Source: Hybos culiciformis
Taxonomy: Eukaryota > Arthropoda > Insecta > Diptera > Hybotidae
Assembly: GCA_964007475.1 (NCBI GenBank)
Contig: OZ023273.1
Location: 101,350,533-101,414,532 of the forward strand
Reading direction: 5' to 3'
Length of the DNA: 64,000 nt
In this document: piece by piece, positions 12,915 through 25,451 of the stretch
How positions within the stretch are numbered: position 1 is the first letter of the stretch
Layout: each line of letters opens with the position of its first letter
Program-made: the position numbers and the translations under genes
Notes under the pieces: model-generated
What the model was told of the DNA's origin: nothing
Seen by the model: only the letters and a program-made list of their open reading frames with translations
The model's database searches: none

Positions 12915-15900
12915 TACATAAATATAAAGTTATAATATAATGCAGTTGACAGTGTACCTACTTATATGTATATAAAGTAAAAACATAAATGTGAATGTGA
13001 ATAAAAACTGATCAATTAAAATATTTCAAGAATAAATATATTATACTGGTTTTTTATTATATTTTACGAATTTTAGTCAGAATTACAACTATTTTGAATC
13101 ATTCAAAAGTTAAATAAAAGAAATGTGTTTTTTTAATTTAATCTTTTGAAATTTGAAATTTGAAAAATTTCAATTAAACATTGCTTGATTTTTTTTTTAA
13201 ATATTGGAAAAAGAGAATTTGTTCAACCTTAAAAAATAATGGCACATATACTTTCGTGAATTTTAAAACTATTATTTTCCAAAATTACGAAAAATTTTGA
13301 AGTTAAAAGAACGAAATGTACATATAATGAAGTAATCAACAATCTACTAAAATTATACTCGGAAGGAAATACCTGTCGAATATCACGTGGATCCTATTCG
13401 TAAGATTTCCATACTTCTAATTAACTTAATTTGCTTTAATCATAATTTCTAATTATTGTTCGTTTTAATAAATCAAAATTTTGTACAGAAAATAGAAAAC
13501 AAAATTGTTAAATGAAAAGTAAAGAAAAAAAATTGATTCATTTAAAAAAGCTTTACCGGTATCACACGAAAAATATGAATTTAATTAAAATTGGACTATA
13601 TTGCTAATGTTGTTATACATAATGTTCATTATTAAAGTTATTACTATATAAACTAAACTATAAATACAGGAAACATAATATAATGGTTGATAATATTTAT
13701 TATATAAACACATTATTTTTTTTTATTTTTTTTTATTTAAAATATTTTTTTTATATAATTTTAGTTATCAAATTTTTTACTAAAAACTATATTTAGAACT
13801 GAACTAAAAATAATATAATAAATTTTCTTACAATTACTGAAATTTTCATATGATTAAAAATTAGAATTAATAAAATAAACTTTAAAATTAATAAATGAAC
13901 CACTACAATAATAATTTAATTATTAATTTCGTAAAAATTGTACAATGTAATTATTTGTGAGCTTTTAGAAACCCTCATACAATTAATATTTCGGTCATAC
14001 CTAGAATATTTTGGAATGATTAAAAGTATACGAAAAAACTTAGTTAATTTCTGTATGATATGATAATGTTTTTTCTTTTCATAATATTGATTTTTTCAAA
14101 TTCATTCATTATTTGGATAAATTATAAAAATTGATTTTTGGTTAATGAAATATAAATTAAAAAAACAAAATTTTTCAAAGATTTTAAGTTTGGTTATCAT
14201 GTTTAATTCAAACTAATTAATATTAGACGTTCTAAAAAGAAATATTATTTTAGTGAAATATAATTGAATTATAATGCTCCTGTTATACATACCAAAATAC
14301 ATAGGTTTGGGCAAAAACATTTTTTATCAATATAATAATATAGTCAAAATAAAAATCAGATACTATGTATACTTATTTTTATTGAACAAGGTCAAGTTCT
14401 TTAGTTCAGAAACAAAATATAAAGAATGACATAAAATAATTGAATTAATAATGATTATTATAGATGTATCATTATTTATTATTTATTGTTTTTATTTCTA
14501 TTTCTAAATGAACAACAACAAAAACAATATTAAAAGTAGAACTCCTCGATATTAATAATGAAAATTTTAATAGAAAAATAATAATTTGGAACAGTTGTTT
14601 AATTTTTATTCTTATTATTAAATAAGATAGATAGAGATTTGAAAGAGCAAATTTTCAATTGTCTAACTATGACCTTTTAATAAATAAAAATTTCATTGAG
14701 ACAAAAATAATTCATATTTATAGAAATTGATTTTCTTAAAAGAATCAGACCGTTTCATTTCTGTGTTCTATACAATTCGTAAGAAAATTTCAAAGAATCA
14801 AATCTAAATCAAGGTTTATTATTATATTATTTTCATTCTTAAATTTCATATTAAATAACATATTATTGTTTACAAAAATAATGAAACATAAAATTTTTAT
14901 TTAAGTACTTATTTATCTTTTTGTAGTATTTGCTTCAATTGGTCTGAATTGAAAGAATAATTGGGAAATTAACCTTAATAATAAGCTTGAAAAATGTTAT
15001 ATATATTACAAACAAATATCGAATTCTATAAATATCTCAAAGTAAGTCTTGATATTTCATCTAAACATGATCATTAGTTGATTTAAGATATCAAATCTGA
15101 ATTTATCTCTTTTTTGAGATTTATAAAAAGAAAAAGTTACTCCTCTTTTTTCTTTATAATTTTATTTTACTAAACTGATCAACTTAAGATAAGACTTGAA
15201 GATCAGCCAGATTTAAAAACTTAGTCACCGTGAAAAAAATTATGGCGCCTCAATTTTATTCAAAATATCTTAAATTAACTATTTTAGCTGGCACTAATTC
15301 TTCGCAAAACAGGTTTAATAAAAAATAAAATCATTTGAAAGTATTATTAATTAGGTTTAAAAATCTATTTTTCATTTTATTTATATGATTAATTCATTCA
15401 CAAATTGGAATAAAGTTTTATAATTTTTTATATAATATCAGCTTATATTTTATGTAGAAATTATCAAACAATAATCAATGGTTTTAATATTCATAACTTA
15501 TTATTGAAGCCAGTTTAATTATCTAGTTTAACTTTCTGTTTTGTTTTCTAGATGAAATAAGATAAGATAAACTTCAAAAAAAATTCTCAGAGAAAAAAAT
15601 TGAAAACTATAAATTAAGTTTACAAAAAAAAAAATACAAGTTTTTGCTTAATTGACCATTATCATCCGAACTAATCCATCTTAATAAAAATCTATGGATT
15701 TCAAAACAATTTGTTATATTCGTACTTTGGATTCGAGAAAGCTTTTGATTAATACGATAATTGGAGTTAAAATGTTCATGAAATAAATTTTTTTTAAAAA
15801 TTAAAAGTTTTTATTTAGAAGTCATATAATAAGAATTTAATGCAATTTAAAGTGGCCCATGTTGTTTGGTTTAATTTTTTTTTTAAATGGTTGACCTTAA

Positions 15901-18200
15901 TGGATTGACAGCTCTTTTTTGTTATAATATATTTTAAGTGAATAAGAAAAAACAAGAAAATAATTTGTAACACGAATTTGGTATTATGGTAATAAATTTA
16001 AAAAATAAATTTATTATATTATATTCGCAAGCAAACCGCATTGCAATTCAAATTATAAACATAAAATAAAATAATTAGGTTATTGGTACCGTAATTAATA
16101 TTACTTTAACTCATTATAAAACTTATGTTTATTAACACAAGATAAAACAAAAGACAATTTAAAGATACAATATTTTAACACATTGTTAATTCAAGCAACT
16201 TACTCAGGAATGGAAAACATTTATGCTTTCTTCAGAATTAAAAGTATTTTTATTCTAGTTCTAAAACTCTGAGCGTAATATACTTTTAGTCAGTAATTTT
16301 TAGCTATAATTGAATAGTTTAATTCAAACATTTTTTATCTATAAGACTATTTCTTCAAGTCTCTTTTAAGGTTGTGAAATTTTTCTAAAAATAAAAATAA
16401 AATTTCGCATTGTATAACCGGGATAATTTTTGATATCGTGATTATTTTGCCTTTTGCTAAAATTTGTTATATTTGCTAAAATTAAATCCTATATTCAAGC
16501 ATAACGAGATAAAATTTAAAAAAAATTAAATAAATAAAAAACAATAATGATCACATTCATTTACTGATGTCATTCCCAAAAATGGCAAAATAAATGTTTT
16601 TTTTTAAATACATACATAGGTACGATGTATATAATATAAATATAGGTATATATAAATTATATAAGAAAAAATATATTTTTGAAAAGTTGTTTTTTTTTTC
16701 CATAAGCCGAATATGGAAAAATAGCAAAAATATTTGTTTCATTACAAAATAAGAATTTCTTACTTTATGGGAAAATTTATATAACTTTTTTTTTAATTGC
16801 ATATAAGTAATTAAACTGAATCTAAAAGCTAATTTAAATTAATTTTTATTTTTAAACAAACGTAATCTCGGTCTCTAAATTGTTTATGACTTAGTTTGTT
16901 TTCAAAAACAAATATTACAAAAATTTAATTGCAGTCTTCTATAGAACTCCATTAATCAAATGATAATTATCAAGCAAATCTCTCAGGAATTTAGGTTTTT
17001 CTCTTTAGTATCTCCTTGAGAAAAAACCTTATAACAGTCGACTGATTTTATCCATTAACACAAATTCAACAAAATTTTCAATTAAAACTTTCAAATATTT
17101 AGTCGATGAGATTAATTTTTAAATTACTATTAACTAAGTATTCTAAAATATCACGATAATTTTGTAACAATATTATTTTTAAATTTAAATTAAATTAAAC
17201 TCTATTTCAAATCGACATAATAATTTTTTTTTTTAAACCTCATTAATATTAATATATTTTGCTCTTAAAGATTTAAATCTTAAAATACCAAAAAAATAAT
17301 CAAATACCTATATCCTTTTAATCACACTTTCCGGAAGTCAAAAGTTTTAAAGTATTTCTTTTTTTTTTCCTTAATTTCAGAGAAAAAAAAGTTCTAATGT
17401 CCTTTTTTTAGTATTTTTTTTATTTTATTTTCAAACAACTTCACTGCACAGGATTTTAACAGTTCGTTTCAAACAGTTCTTTAACAGGATTTGTTAATGA
17501 AAAGTTTTATAAAATTGTTTTTTGGATCTATTTTTTTTAGTTATTTTAAAGAAAAGAAAAAAAAGGAAAATTTTTTAAAATTAGAAAAATTAATTTAACA
17601 GTAACTATCTTAAAATAGAATACTTTACATGGAAAAATATTAACAGATTATTTTTTATTTCGTTACTTATTATTTTATATATTTTTACAGAGCAGAACAC
17701 GTCTGTTTAGTTTCGTGCAAAGAATTATACTAATTCAAAATTTGAAAACTTTTTACATTAAACTTAATTTTTTATTTTTTTTTTGTAAATTAAATAAGAA
17801 AAATGTTGTATTGTGTACTACATGAGAAATTTATTTTATTTTTTCAGTTAGGTTAAGAGAAAAAGTATTGTATACCCACATAAATAGATTTATTGACAGT
17901 TCTAAAAAGTCCATAAAAATTAAGATATGATACATTTCGCTTGATTTTTTATTATTAATGAATTGTATATCATAAAAATATTAAATAAGATATTTTTTCC
18001 TCCTAGTAAATTTTATATAAATATACATTTTTTATGAGTAAAAGTAGCATAGTGCAATCACCGGTACTACTAACATTTAAAAACTATTTGCAACAACTAA
18101 AATTTAGTATAATTTTTTTTTCTTCACGAATTCGAAATTTGAAATCTCTAAATATGGCCAAAAGCTAAATTTTTAGGCAAAAAAAAAATCAATTTTCGTA
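12915..18200. other. Gene-free AT-rich DNA
   Basis: More than 5 kb of AT-rich sequence dense in poly-A and poly-T. No exon-like block, terminal-repeat pair or RNA gene was recognised. The open frame at 16557-16802 is Phe/Tyr/Lys-rich noise. Confidence 0.6.
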
Positions 18201-18246
18201 AGCAAGGATACCATCTGCATAATAGCAAGGATAACATCTGCATAAT
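18201..18246. repeat. Two-copy 23-bp tandem repeat
   Basis: agcaaggata(c/a)catctgcataat occurs twice back to back, with one mismatch. Confidence 0.8.
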
Positions 18247-19319
18247 ATTATGGTGCTGAATTTAAGTTCAAATTCAAAACTTTACTTTACTTTACTTTAT
18301 TATTGCGGAACATTATGCAAAATTAATAAGCAGAAGTCAAGTTGAAAAAAAAGTTTCCATATTTTAATGGATCGTACACAGCTATCGAGTGCCCCAATTA
18401 ACTCAAATCGCAAATTATGCATTAATTATTATAATAATGATCAACATTATGAGTATTATGACATAATGTTGATTAAAACGAATTTAAAAAAATAAGTATA
18501 TGTTATCAAACTTATAAAAAGACATTTTATGGCGTCGAGGCGGACAGTTTTTTAAGGATAGAAATTTAGAAGTATTAAGAAATTAAGATTTCCTGAATAT
18601 TATTTTCACTTTTTTAGCTTTTAAACTACAAAATTCTGTATGATAAACAGTGTTGACTGTTACGAATTTATTTTAACTCTACCGAACAGAGTTGTTTTAA
18701 TTTTTTATTAATTCAATTTGAAAGGAAAAATTTCCTATAAATGGTATTCCTAGTCTGGTTAAGTTTTTTTTTATATATATAAATATATATATACTTTAAA
18801 AATATTGGCTTTTATTATTTATAAAGAAAAGATATCGCCTCCGCGGTTTAACTCTATTATTAGGAGTATTATTATTATTAATAAAAAAAAAATTAATTTT
18901 TATATTTGAATTTATGTTGTATTTTTTTTTTTTTAATATTTACGCATACAAACTTTGATACATACAATCATAAATTAAAGTTAGAGAAAACAATGACATA
19001 ATTCAGAACATTTTTATAAATACATATTATTTAATTCAGCACTTATGACGTCACAAATTCTAATGACGTGGCGACATGCAATGTGCTTTTTTTTTATTTT
19101 TATTTATTGTTGTTTATTGGCTTTGAAAAAAAAAAATCAAAACAAAATAATAGAGCTTTTGAAAGTTACTTTTTTTTGTTTTTATTTGTTATATTTTTTT
19201 GTAGATACTTTTTTTTACACTCTAAATAAAAGGAGTAAAAAGTTATTAATATTTTTTATAACCACTATTTAGGTAATTGTATGAATTATAGGACAATAAA
19301 GAGGCATTTTTATTTTTGT
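18247..19319. other. AT-rich intergenic DNA with a CRE-like palindrome
   Basis: No gene seen. A perfect TGACGTCA palindrome (19046-19053, the CREB/ATF consensus) is followed 13 bp later by TGACGTGG. There is no neighbouring transcription unit to tie it to, so a regulatory role is unsupported. The frame at 19045-19272 is noise. Confidence 0.4.
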
Positions 19320-19922
19320 TTTAATGGCATTCCCGGGTACAATGACATATATATCCTGAGTCCCCATTGCCGATAGTACCCCTTGGTGATGACGTCTCCC
19401 GAAAGCTCACGCCCCTTATTCGGAAAAATCCCCCCCCGACCCCCTAGGACACATTTTTTTTTCTTGGGACGCATACCTATACACAATTTCGTATAATTTG
19501 TTTCGTTTTGAACGGAACAGATGCATATGCATTATTTCAGTTTTAAAAGAAACAATTTATTTGAAAATTCGGTTTGATTTTCAATGTATAATTTTGTTTT
19601 AAATCAGTTTTCAATAAATAGTTTCGTAATGGTCTTCCATTTCTGAACCATCCGAAATAATGCGCATCTGTTCGTTTCAAAACGAAAGAAATTATCTGAA
19701 ATAGTATACATGCGTCCCATTCGCATCGCCAAGAAAAAAAAAATATAAATGCGGCTACCGCCTCCCTCAAACCCCCTTGAGCACGAAGTGAATGGGATGC
19801 GGTCCTATTTCGGTGCCGCGTTTTATTCCCTGCAGCCCCGCAGCGACACGTGCAAAGGCCTTAGCTAGCGGTAGCCATAGGTTGGAATTTTCTTTTTCAG
19901 TCATGGTTTTGTGGCCCAGTTT
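19320..19922. repeat. GC-rich segment with about 90-bp inverted repeats, probably an old transposon
   Basis: This segment is much richer in G+C than its surroundings. Arms at about 19451-19540 and 19653-19748 are inverted copies sharing gggacgcat, ataattt, ttcgttttga and gaacagatgc. The outer flanks hold C- and G-rich blocks (for example ccccccccgacccc near 19430). No transposase reading frame is present. The frames at 19543-19770 and 19792-19989 cross these repeats and are not genes. Confidence 0.55.
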
Positions 19923-21049
19923 CAGCGGCGGACTGGCAGTCGGGCATACCGGGCAAATGCCCGGTGGGCCGATAGTTTTTTTAATATAATATATTCTTTA
20001 CAAGCTTACGAATCTAGAATTAAAAGTAATATTTTAATAATTTGATTATCCAAGAAGGAATTCTCTAAATTAAACAATTACATATTTAAATTGTTGGGGC
20101 CGATTTCATAAGATTTATTTCTTTAAATAAGTGTTAGTTTCCTTTTTGAGGCCACAATTATTATTAAATCGTACACGAATTTGTCTGTCTGTATTTTGAC
20201 CATTTTCAACACTCTCGTAGACCCGCTTGTCGTCATCACAGCCAGCTGAAATTTGGCACACAGGTTCATGTCGCGTGACCATTGAATCTATCAAAATTTG
20301 AACCGGAAATTTTCATTGAAAACCCGGAAAATCCGGAAAAATCATTTGAAAATTTGGTACAAATTTGATTAGTGATAAATCCGTTTCAGGAAAAATGCAG
20401 AGTTTTCCGATTTTTCCGAAAAAATTTCCGGTAAAAAAGTTTTCTTAATTATGCAGGATCAAGTTCCCTATCAACTGGCATCATTACTTTCTCTCCGACA
20501 ATGGTGAAAACTTGCAGAAAAAATCTAGGAAAGTTCAGGTAAAACGTTTTTCCGGAGTTTCTCTGTTTGAGCGTTTTACAACCTGAGACAAAGTTGTATA
20601 GCGTAATGAGTTGTATAAAGTTGCTTTTGTGGAAAACTCCATGGAAAACCCGGAAAAGCGAGAAAATCATCGGAAAAATTTTCATCGGTATGATTAGTGA
20701 TAAATCTTCAACAACCATAAAAACTTTCATGAAAAATCGAGGAAAATTTGTAAAAACAATTTACTTAACGTGAAAAAGACAAAAAATAAAAATAAATAAA
20801 AAACGAGTTTTTAAACAAAACTGAGGCCAAGCCGCATGAAAAAGTAGAAAATAAATTTTTCTTCATACACAGAGGTAGACTCAGATTTTTTGATTGGGAC
20901 ATAGAACATAGATGCATAGAAATTTACATAAGCTTATTTTTTAAATGCTAATTTCATTACAACGCTCTTAAAAGACTTTAAAGACGTGACATATTGCAAC
21001 GAATAATTTTGAAATGCCCGGGCCGAATTTTGGTTCCAGTCAGCCGCTG
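19923..21049. mobile_element. Non-autonomous hAT-type element with 8-bp target duplication
   Basis: The left end CAGCGGCGGACTGG and right end CCAGTCAGCCGCTG are inverted copies (13/14), directly flanked by CCCAGTTT at 19915-19922 and 21050-21057. An 8-bp duplication and CAG...CTG termini are hallmarks of hAT elements. The left end also has a subterminal palindrome, accgggcaaatgcccggt. The 1.1-kb interior contains a run rich in CCGGAAAA words (20290-20740) and no transposase, so the overlapping frames there are shadows. It has inserted into another repeat, which continues on both sides. Confidence 0.85.
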
Positions 21050-21120
21050 CCCAGTTTAGTGGGTCTTTGCGCCACATTGTGGAGTTTTGTCCCACATTTT
21101 TATGATATTCTGACCCACCG

Positions 21121-21167
21121 CAGTGGGACATTTCCCCACAACTCATTTATGGGGAAATGTCCCACTG
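21121..21167. repeat. Perfect 18-bp hairpin
   Basis: cagtgggacatttcccca (21121-21138) and its exact reverse complement (21150-21167) enclose an 11-base loop. It lies 64 bp outside the hAT element, within the repeat that the hAT element interrupted. Confidence 0.9.
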
Positions 21168-21456
21168 AAATGAGTCTTAATCCCATTATGGGGTTATTGC
21201 CTATAGGCTTATGTCCTGTCATCATATATGTACGACATACAAAAGTTATCAGTGTCTAATCCGGTTATTATTACAGAAAAAGAAGCGACCCTTCAAAGTA
21301 GGAATACCTCCTTTGTCACTGTTTTATTTTAAAAATAAAAAATTACCACAATCAATACTAAGCAAACTTTCGAAAATTAGAAAATAATTAAAATACATAA
21401 TAATATTATAAAAAATTTAAATTTAGATCACCATTTCAAAAATAGAAAAAAATTAA

Positions 21457-21714
21457 ATGAAATTTTTAAACATAAAACCCTACATAAAAGCCAAATCAAC
21501 GATACTGAGTTTTCAACAGCGTACCGTAGGAACTTTAGGAACTTTGAGGAAAAAATACCTGGATAATTTTTGGTATAAAAATTCTACTACAATTCAATTA
21601 CTATTCAAGAACAACTTAGCAACCGGATGCAGTTCTGTAGTCCACAATACATTAATTAGCTCTGTCATTTCTCAATTTGATTACGAAAAAGTTTTTAGAC
21701 AAAAGAAAAAGTAA
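21457..21714 (+). CDS. Unidentified 85-codon ORF
   Basis: A complete ATG-to-stop frame whose codon and residue mix looks more like protein than nearby noise (SFQQRTVGTLGTLRKKYLD early, then NNLATGCSSVVHNTLISS, and a Lys-rich end FRQKKK). The N-terminus is basic with few acidic residues, compatible with a mitochondrial presequence, but I recognise no family. It ends 17 bp before the pogo-like element at 21732. It could be a small gene, a last exon or a broken fragment of an older gene. Confidence 0.35.
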   Translation: MKFLNIKPYIKAKSTILSFQQRTVGTLGTLRKKYLDNFWYKNSTTIQLLFKNNLATGCSSVVHNTLISSVISQFDYEKVFRQKKK

Positions 21715-21731
21715 CTAGCACAATACAAATA

Positions 21732-22375
21732 CAGGCATACCTCGTTTAGCGCTCATGATGCGTTCCTAAAAATTGCTAAAAATTGAGCGTTAACAGAAAC
21801 AGCGTTAAAAGAGGTGGTATTTACAGTAAAATATGGGGTTACGTTCTTAACCAATTTTTTTTGTTGGTACTTTGAAGTCAAAAATAAAAAAAAATGTATT
21901 TTTTTTGAAAATTTTTTTTAATTCATTTATACTTTTTTTTAAATTAGAAACTTTCGATCACCGTTCTCAATTCGCCTAATTACATTCATTTCCATCTCCA
22001 ACGTCAAGCTTTTTCTAGATTATTTAGCAACATGTGTGTTTGGTTCACCCGTTCTTTTCTCGGCCCTATTTTTATAAGCAATTGATTTTTTTTTATTTAA
22101 TGAATTTAATTTATTTCATCAAAATTACTGAGGTCTATATGAGACCATGTCACTATTTCGAATGAACAATTAATACAATATTTCACATTAGGATTCCCCA
22201 AATTATTGTTTTTGAAATTTTGAAAAAGAGGGATTCCAACAATTATAAATATGAAATTAAAAAATAAAACGTTTTAAAAATATTTCAAAGTAAAAAAAAA
22301 TTGTTTTTCAAAAAATCAAAAGAGCGCTATAGCGAAACAGCGCTAAAAGAGGTAGCGTTAATCGAGGTATGCCTG
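21732..22375. mobile_element. pogo/Tigger-like non-autonomous DNA transposon
   Basis: Starts CAGGCATACCTCG and ends with its inverted copy CGAGGTATGCCTG, flanked by TA on both sides (21730-21731 and 22376-22377). Subterminal gcgct/agcgttaa words are also inverted. TA target sites and CAGG...CCTG ends fit the pogo/Tigger branch of Tc1/mariner; the family name is inferred from remembered termini. The 644-bp interior has no transposase. Confidence 0.8.
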
Positions 22376-22377
22376 TA

Positions 22378-23259
22378 AATACAAACATAAATTTTTAATA
22401 CAAAATTAATGAAATAATTTTTGTTTTGTAAACTTCAAAACACGTACATATAGAAAACAATGTATTTTTAGAAATTATCAAATAATTCTATTAAATTTTT
22501 TTGTTTTTCATTTGTTAAAAGTATTGAAAATAATTAAAATGGTTATAATTTTCAATTTTGGTATATTTTTACATACGTGGGATGGCTAAATATTATTACC
22601 ATTTATTTTAAATTATATGAAAATTTTAGACACAAATTATTATTATTATTTTTTTTTTTTTTTTTTTTCATTTTATTTAAAGCCAAAAAGAATACAATAT
22701 ATGTATATATTTATGCTTCATTGTTAACCAAATATGGTTAAGACTTTCTTGTATTCACAAATGTATTAAGTCAGCGGCCGGTAAATTATCAATAAAATTT
22801 TATTATACATTCATAAAATATATATATATGTTATGTACATTTGTAGGAATATAAGATTTATTTAAGTTATATAAATTTTCTTGCAAACTTTTTTGGCAAT
22901 TCAACTTTTCGCAATAAATTAAAAGAAGAAAACAATCCATATGAATGAAAGAAATTGTACAATATTAACGAAATACTGTAAAGTAGGTTATAAATACTTA
23001 CCTGAAAATTAAGAGAAAATATATTGTAAGTATTTAAAGAATTATATAAATAAAAATTATGTAATAAATTTATTGTTATACTTTTCAGTCCTTAATACGA
23101 AAACCATTCATAAGTAATAAATTATACTGAAGATATTTATACATTTGAAAGTAAGGGCAAAAAATTATCCGTTGAAGTCCATATTTACATATAAATAACT
23201 TTTGAAGTTTTTATTTTTTTTACAAGAATTCGTTAAGAATAAATAAGATTAGGATATAT
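22378..23259. other. AT-rich intergenic DNA
   Basis: No gene seen. A run of about 22 T lies near 22650, with a short (TA)n tract near 22821. Confidence 0.6.
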
Positions 23260-23822
23260 CGTCTGCTGAGAAATGAAACAATCTATAATGAAAAGTATAG
23301 TTTCGAGTAATTTGAGTTTAAAGATTTGAAAATTAAAACAACGTATACAATAATATCAAGTAACGTATACTCTTTATACAGCATTTTACTTTCTTGTATA
23401 AAGAAAATTCTTTTTTGTTGATTTTTAAAACAACGTTTTGTTTTCTTAAGTTCTTTAATAACATTTTAACTCATGGAATGGTATTGAAAGAAATAATGTA
23501 AAATTAGTATACAGCATTTCGTTTTTTTTTTTGAAAAATAAAAAATCATATAAAATTTTTTTGCAAAATGATGTACAGATTTATAAATTCTTTTTAATTT
23601 TCATCAAAATTTTATGTTAAAAAGTAGAAAGACGTAAACATATTTTCTTTTTTTTAATTCAGCAAAAGTGAATTATACAATTTTCATCTAAAAAACACAT
23701 TTTAATCAACATTAAGAATAATGCAAAATAGTTGTACTTATATAATCGAGTACGAGGAATCGAATGGTGCTATCTAATAATGACGTATAAATATCATACG
23801 TTGTTTCATTTCTGAGCAGACG
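23260..23822. mobile_element. MITE copy 1 (CGTCTGCTGAGAAATGAAAC family), long form
   Basis: Ends are inverted copies of CGTCTGCTSAGAAATGAAAC, flanked by ATAT on both sides. Two more copies of the family lie at 51167-51423 and 51439-51685. Copy 1 carries about 300 bp extra after atatcaagta relative to those, so either it has an insertion or they share a deletion. The frame 23712-23942 crosses its right end and is not a gene. Confidence 0.8.
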
Positions 23823-23944
23823 ATATAGGAGTACTATTATATATACATATATTTTTTTTTTGTAGTGTAATAAATCATTTTTTAATTTTAAATGTGAATA
23901 AATGTAAGGTTTTGAATCTCCCATGAAATTGAAGTATTTCATAT

Positions 23945-24490
23945 TTAATTATAATGGTAATGACTTCCTGTACTTGAGTTTGCTAAAAACTCTCTCATCC
24001 GTTTAATTCTATCTTTTAAATATTCGTATGTATCATTTGCAAGAACTTCATTGTACTGTGCATTAGTCCATCTACAAATGAAGTTAATATTTTTCGTTGT
24101 ATGCGGTGTTAAAAAAATTTATCAAAAATTGATTGTAAAATTCTTCAAGAACAGTTTCTTACAACGGAATACGGCAATACTATGATTTAGGTAATTCAGG
24201 TAGGTCAATCTTTTGATGTTACTGACTTTCACTTTTATCGATGTTACTGACTTTCACTTTTATCGATTTGTGTGCTGCCAGTTTTCCAAAATTGTGATAT
24301 TTATTTAGTAGTACTTTTTTTTATTTATTTTGTAGAGATTTTAATTCTGAATGTAAGTTGTTACTTTTGAGTTATTGAAATTAAGAAAACTAAGCCCACC
24401 ATTTTGCTATTGTAATATAGTCTGTTGGTTTAATGTAGAAAAAAATTACCTCCAATTAATAAATCCAACTAGCTCTTTTTGCATTTGGAT
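23945..24490 (-). CDS. Two terminal exons of an unidentified gene
   Basis: Exons 24450-24490 and 23945-24071 join in frame across a GT-AG phase-2 intron (TGG AG|gtaatt ... tttgtag|A TGG). The product is IQMQKELVGFINW, then RWTNAQYNEVLANDTYEYLK, then DRIKRMREFLANSS and a His/Tyr-rich tail before the stop. Its charged, Trp-containing composition is unlike the AT-noise frames. If translation starts at the in-frame ATG (24484), the protein has 53 residues. If TGTAATGTCCAG is a genuine acceptor (exon start 24490), earlier exons must lie upstream, where the next gene on the same strand, the ABC transporter, ends at 25452. No family recognised. Confidence 0.55.
24215..24264. repeat. Two-copy 25-bp tandem repeat in the intron of the unidentified gene
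   Basis: gatgttactgactttcactt plus ttatc is repeated exactly twice, head to tail. Confidence 0.85.
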
Positions 24491-25400
24491 CTGGACATTA
24501 CAAAGTTAAGTTTTAGTTTTTTACATTAACAAATTCGTAACTACTTACTACATTAAAAACAAACATAATTCTCATTCAGCGTAATAAATATTCATATCAT
24601 CCTAATATCTCTTTTTTATATTAATACGGAAGGACTAGCATTAGGTCCTTAAGGTAATAAACTTATTACAAAGAACAGACAAATTAAAAAGTTAAAGAAA
24701 AGCATTATTTGACTTTAAACTTTGTAAATTTTTGTTAAAATCAAAACATCTTTTTAATAAATTATTAAATTTATTAAAGTACACCTATGAGTATGCAATA
24801 TTTAAAATCATTGATTTTGTGGAAGGAAAGTTTAATTATAAAAGATTAAAGCTTACTGCTATATAATAACGATATATACAGGGTTTTTAGAGTATACGTT
24901 CTCATTTTTATAAATTTTAAAAATATATCACACATTATGTAGATTCCTTTAACATGTATTTTTACATAAAATGTATGAATTTATTTACGAGATTCATGAA
25001 GTTTCTAAGATTTACATAAATAAAAACCAACATATTGTACGAATTTTCTTGATATTTTAACTTGGTTCAATTTTATTTTTCGATTAATAAAATCCTAAAA
25101 TTCCAATTTCGAAATTTCAATTTTAAAAGCTTAATGAGCTCAGCATTCATTGTGTGAAAAAAGAATAGATTAAAAATGTGCCCTAGAAAGTTTAGTAATT
25201 TTGACATTTGAAGTTTTATTTCCAACCAAAAAATTTTATTTTTTATAAAAATTTAAATAATTACATATAAATTTTCTTAATGTTATTGTTAGTCATTAAG
25301 TTTAATGCCTAATACAATGTATTTAGTTATATCCTAATCTAATATTTAAACACAACCCAGAATTTCATTAAATTAATAACTATTAACACAGTTGAATTAT
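24491..25400. other. Spacer between the unidentified gene and the ABC transporter
   Basis: AT-rich, with no further exon of either gene recognised on the minus strand. Confidence 0.5.
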
Positions 25401-25406
25401 TTTATT
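25401..25406 (-). terminator. AATAAA polyadenylation signal of the ABCG gene
   Basis: AATAAA on the minus strand, about 46 nt after the stop codon. Confidence 0.5.
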
Positions 25407-25451
25407 TAATATTTTTCTTTCATCTAATATAATTAGAAAATTTTTGCAAGT

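Noticed and set aside
20449..20773. ORFs on both strands inside the hAT element
   Set aside because: They read through repetitive CCGGAAAA-type sequence and show no transposase motif.
20934..21259. Two opposite-strand ORFs crossing the right end of the hAT element
   Set aside because: They span a transposon boundary and the perfect hairpin, so they cannot be one ancestral gene.
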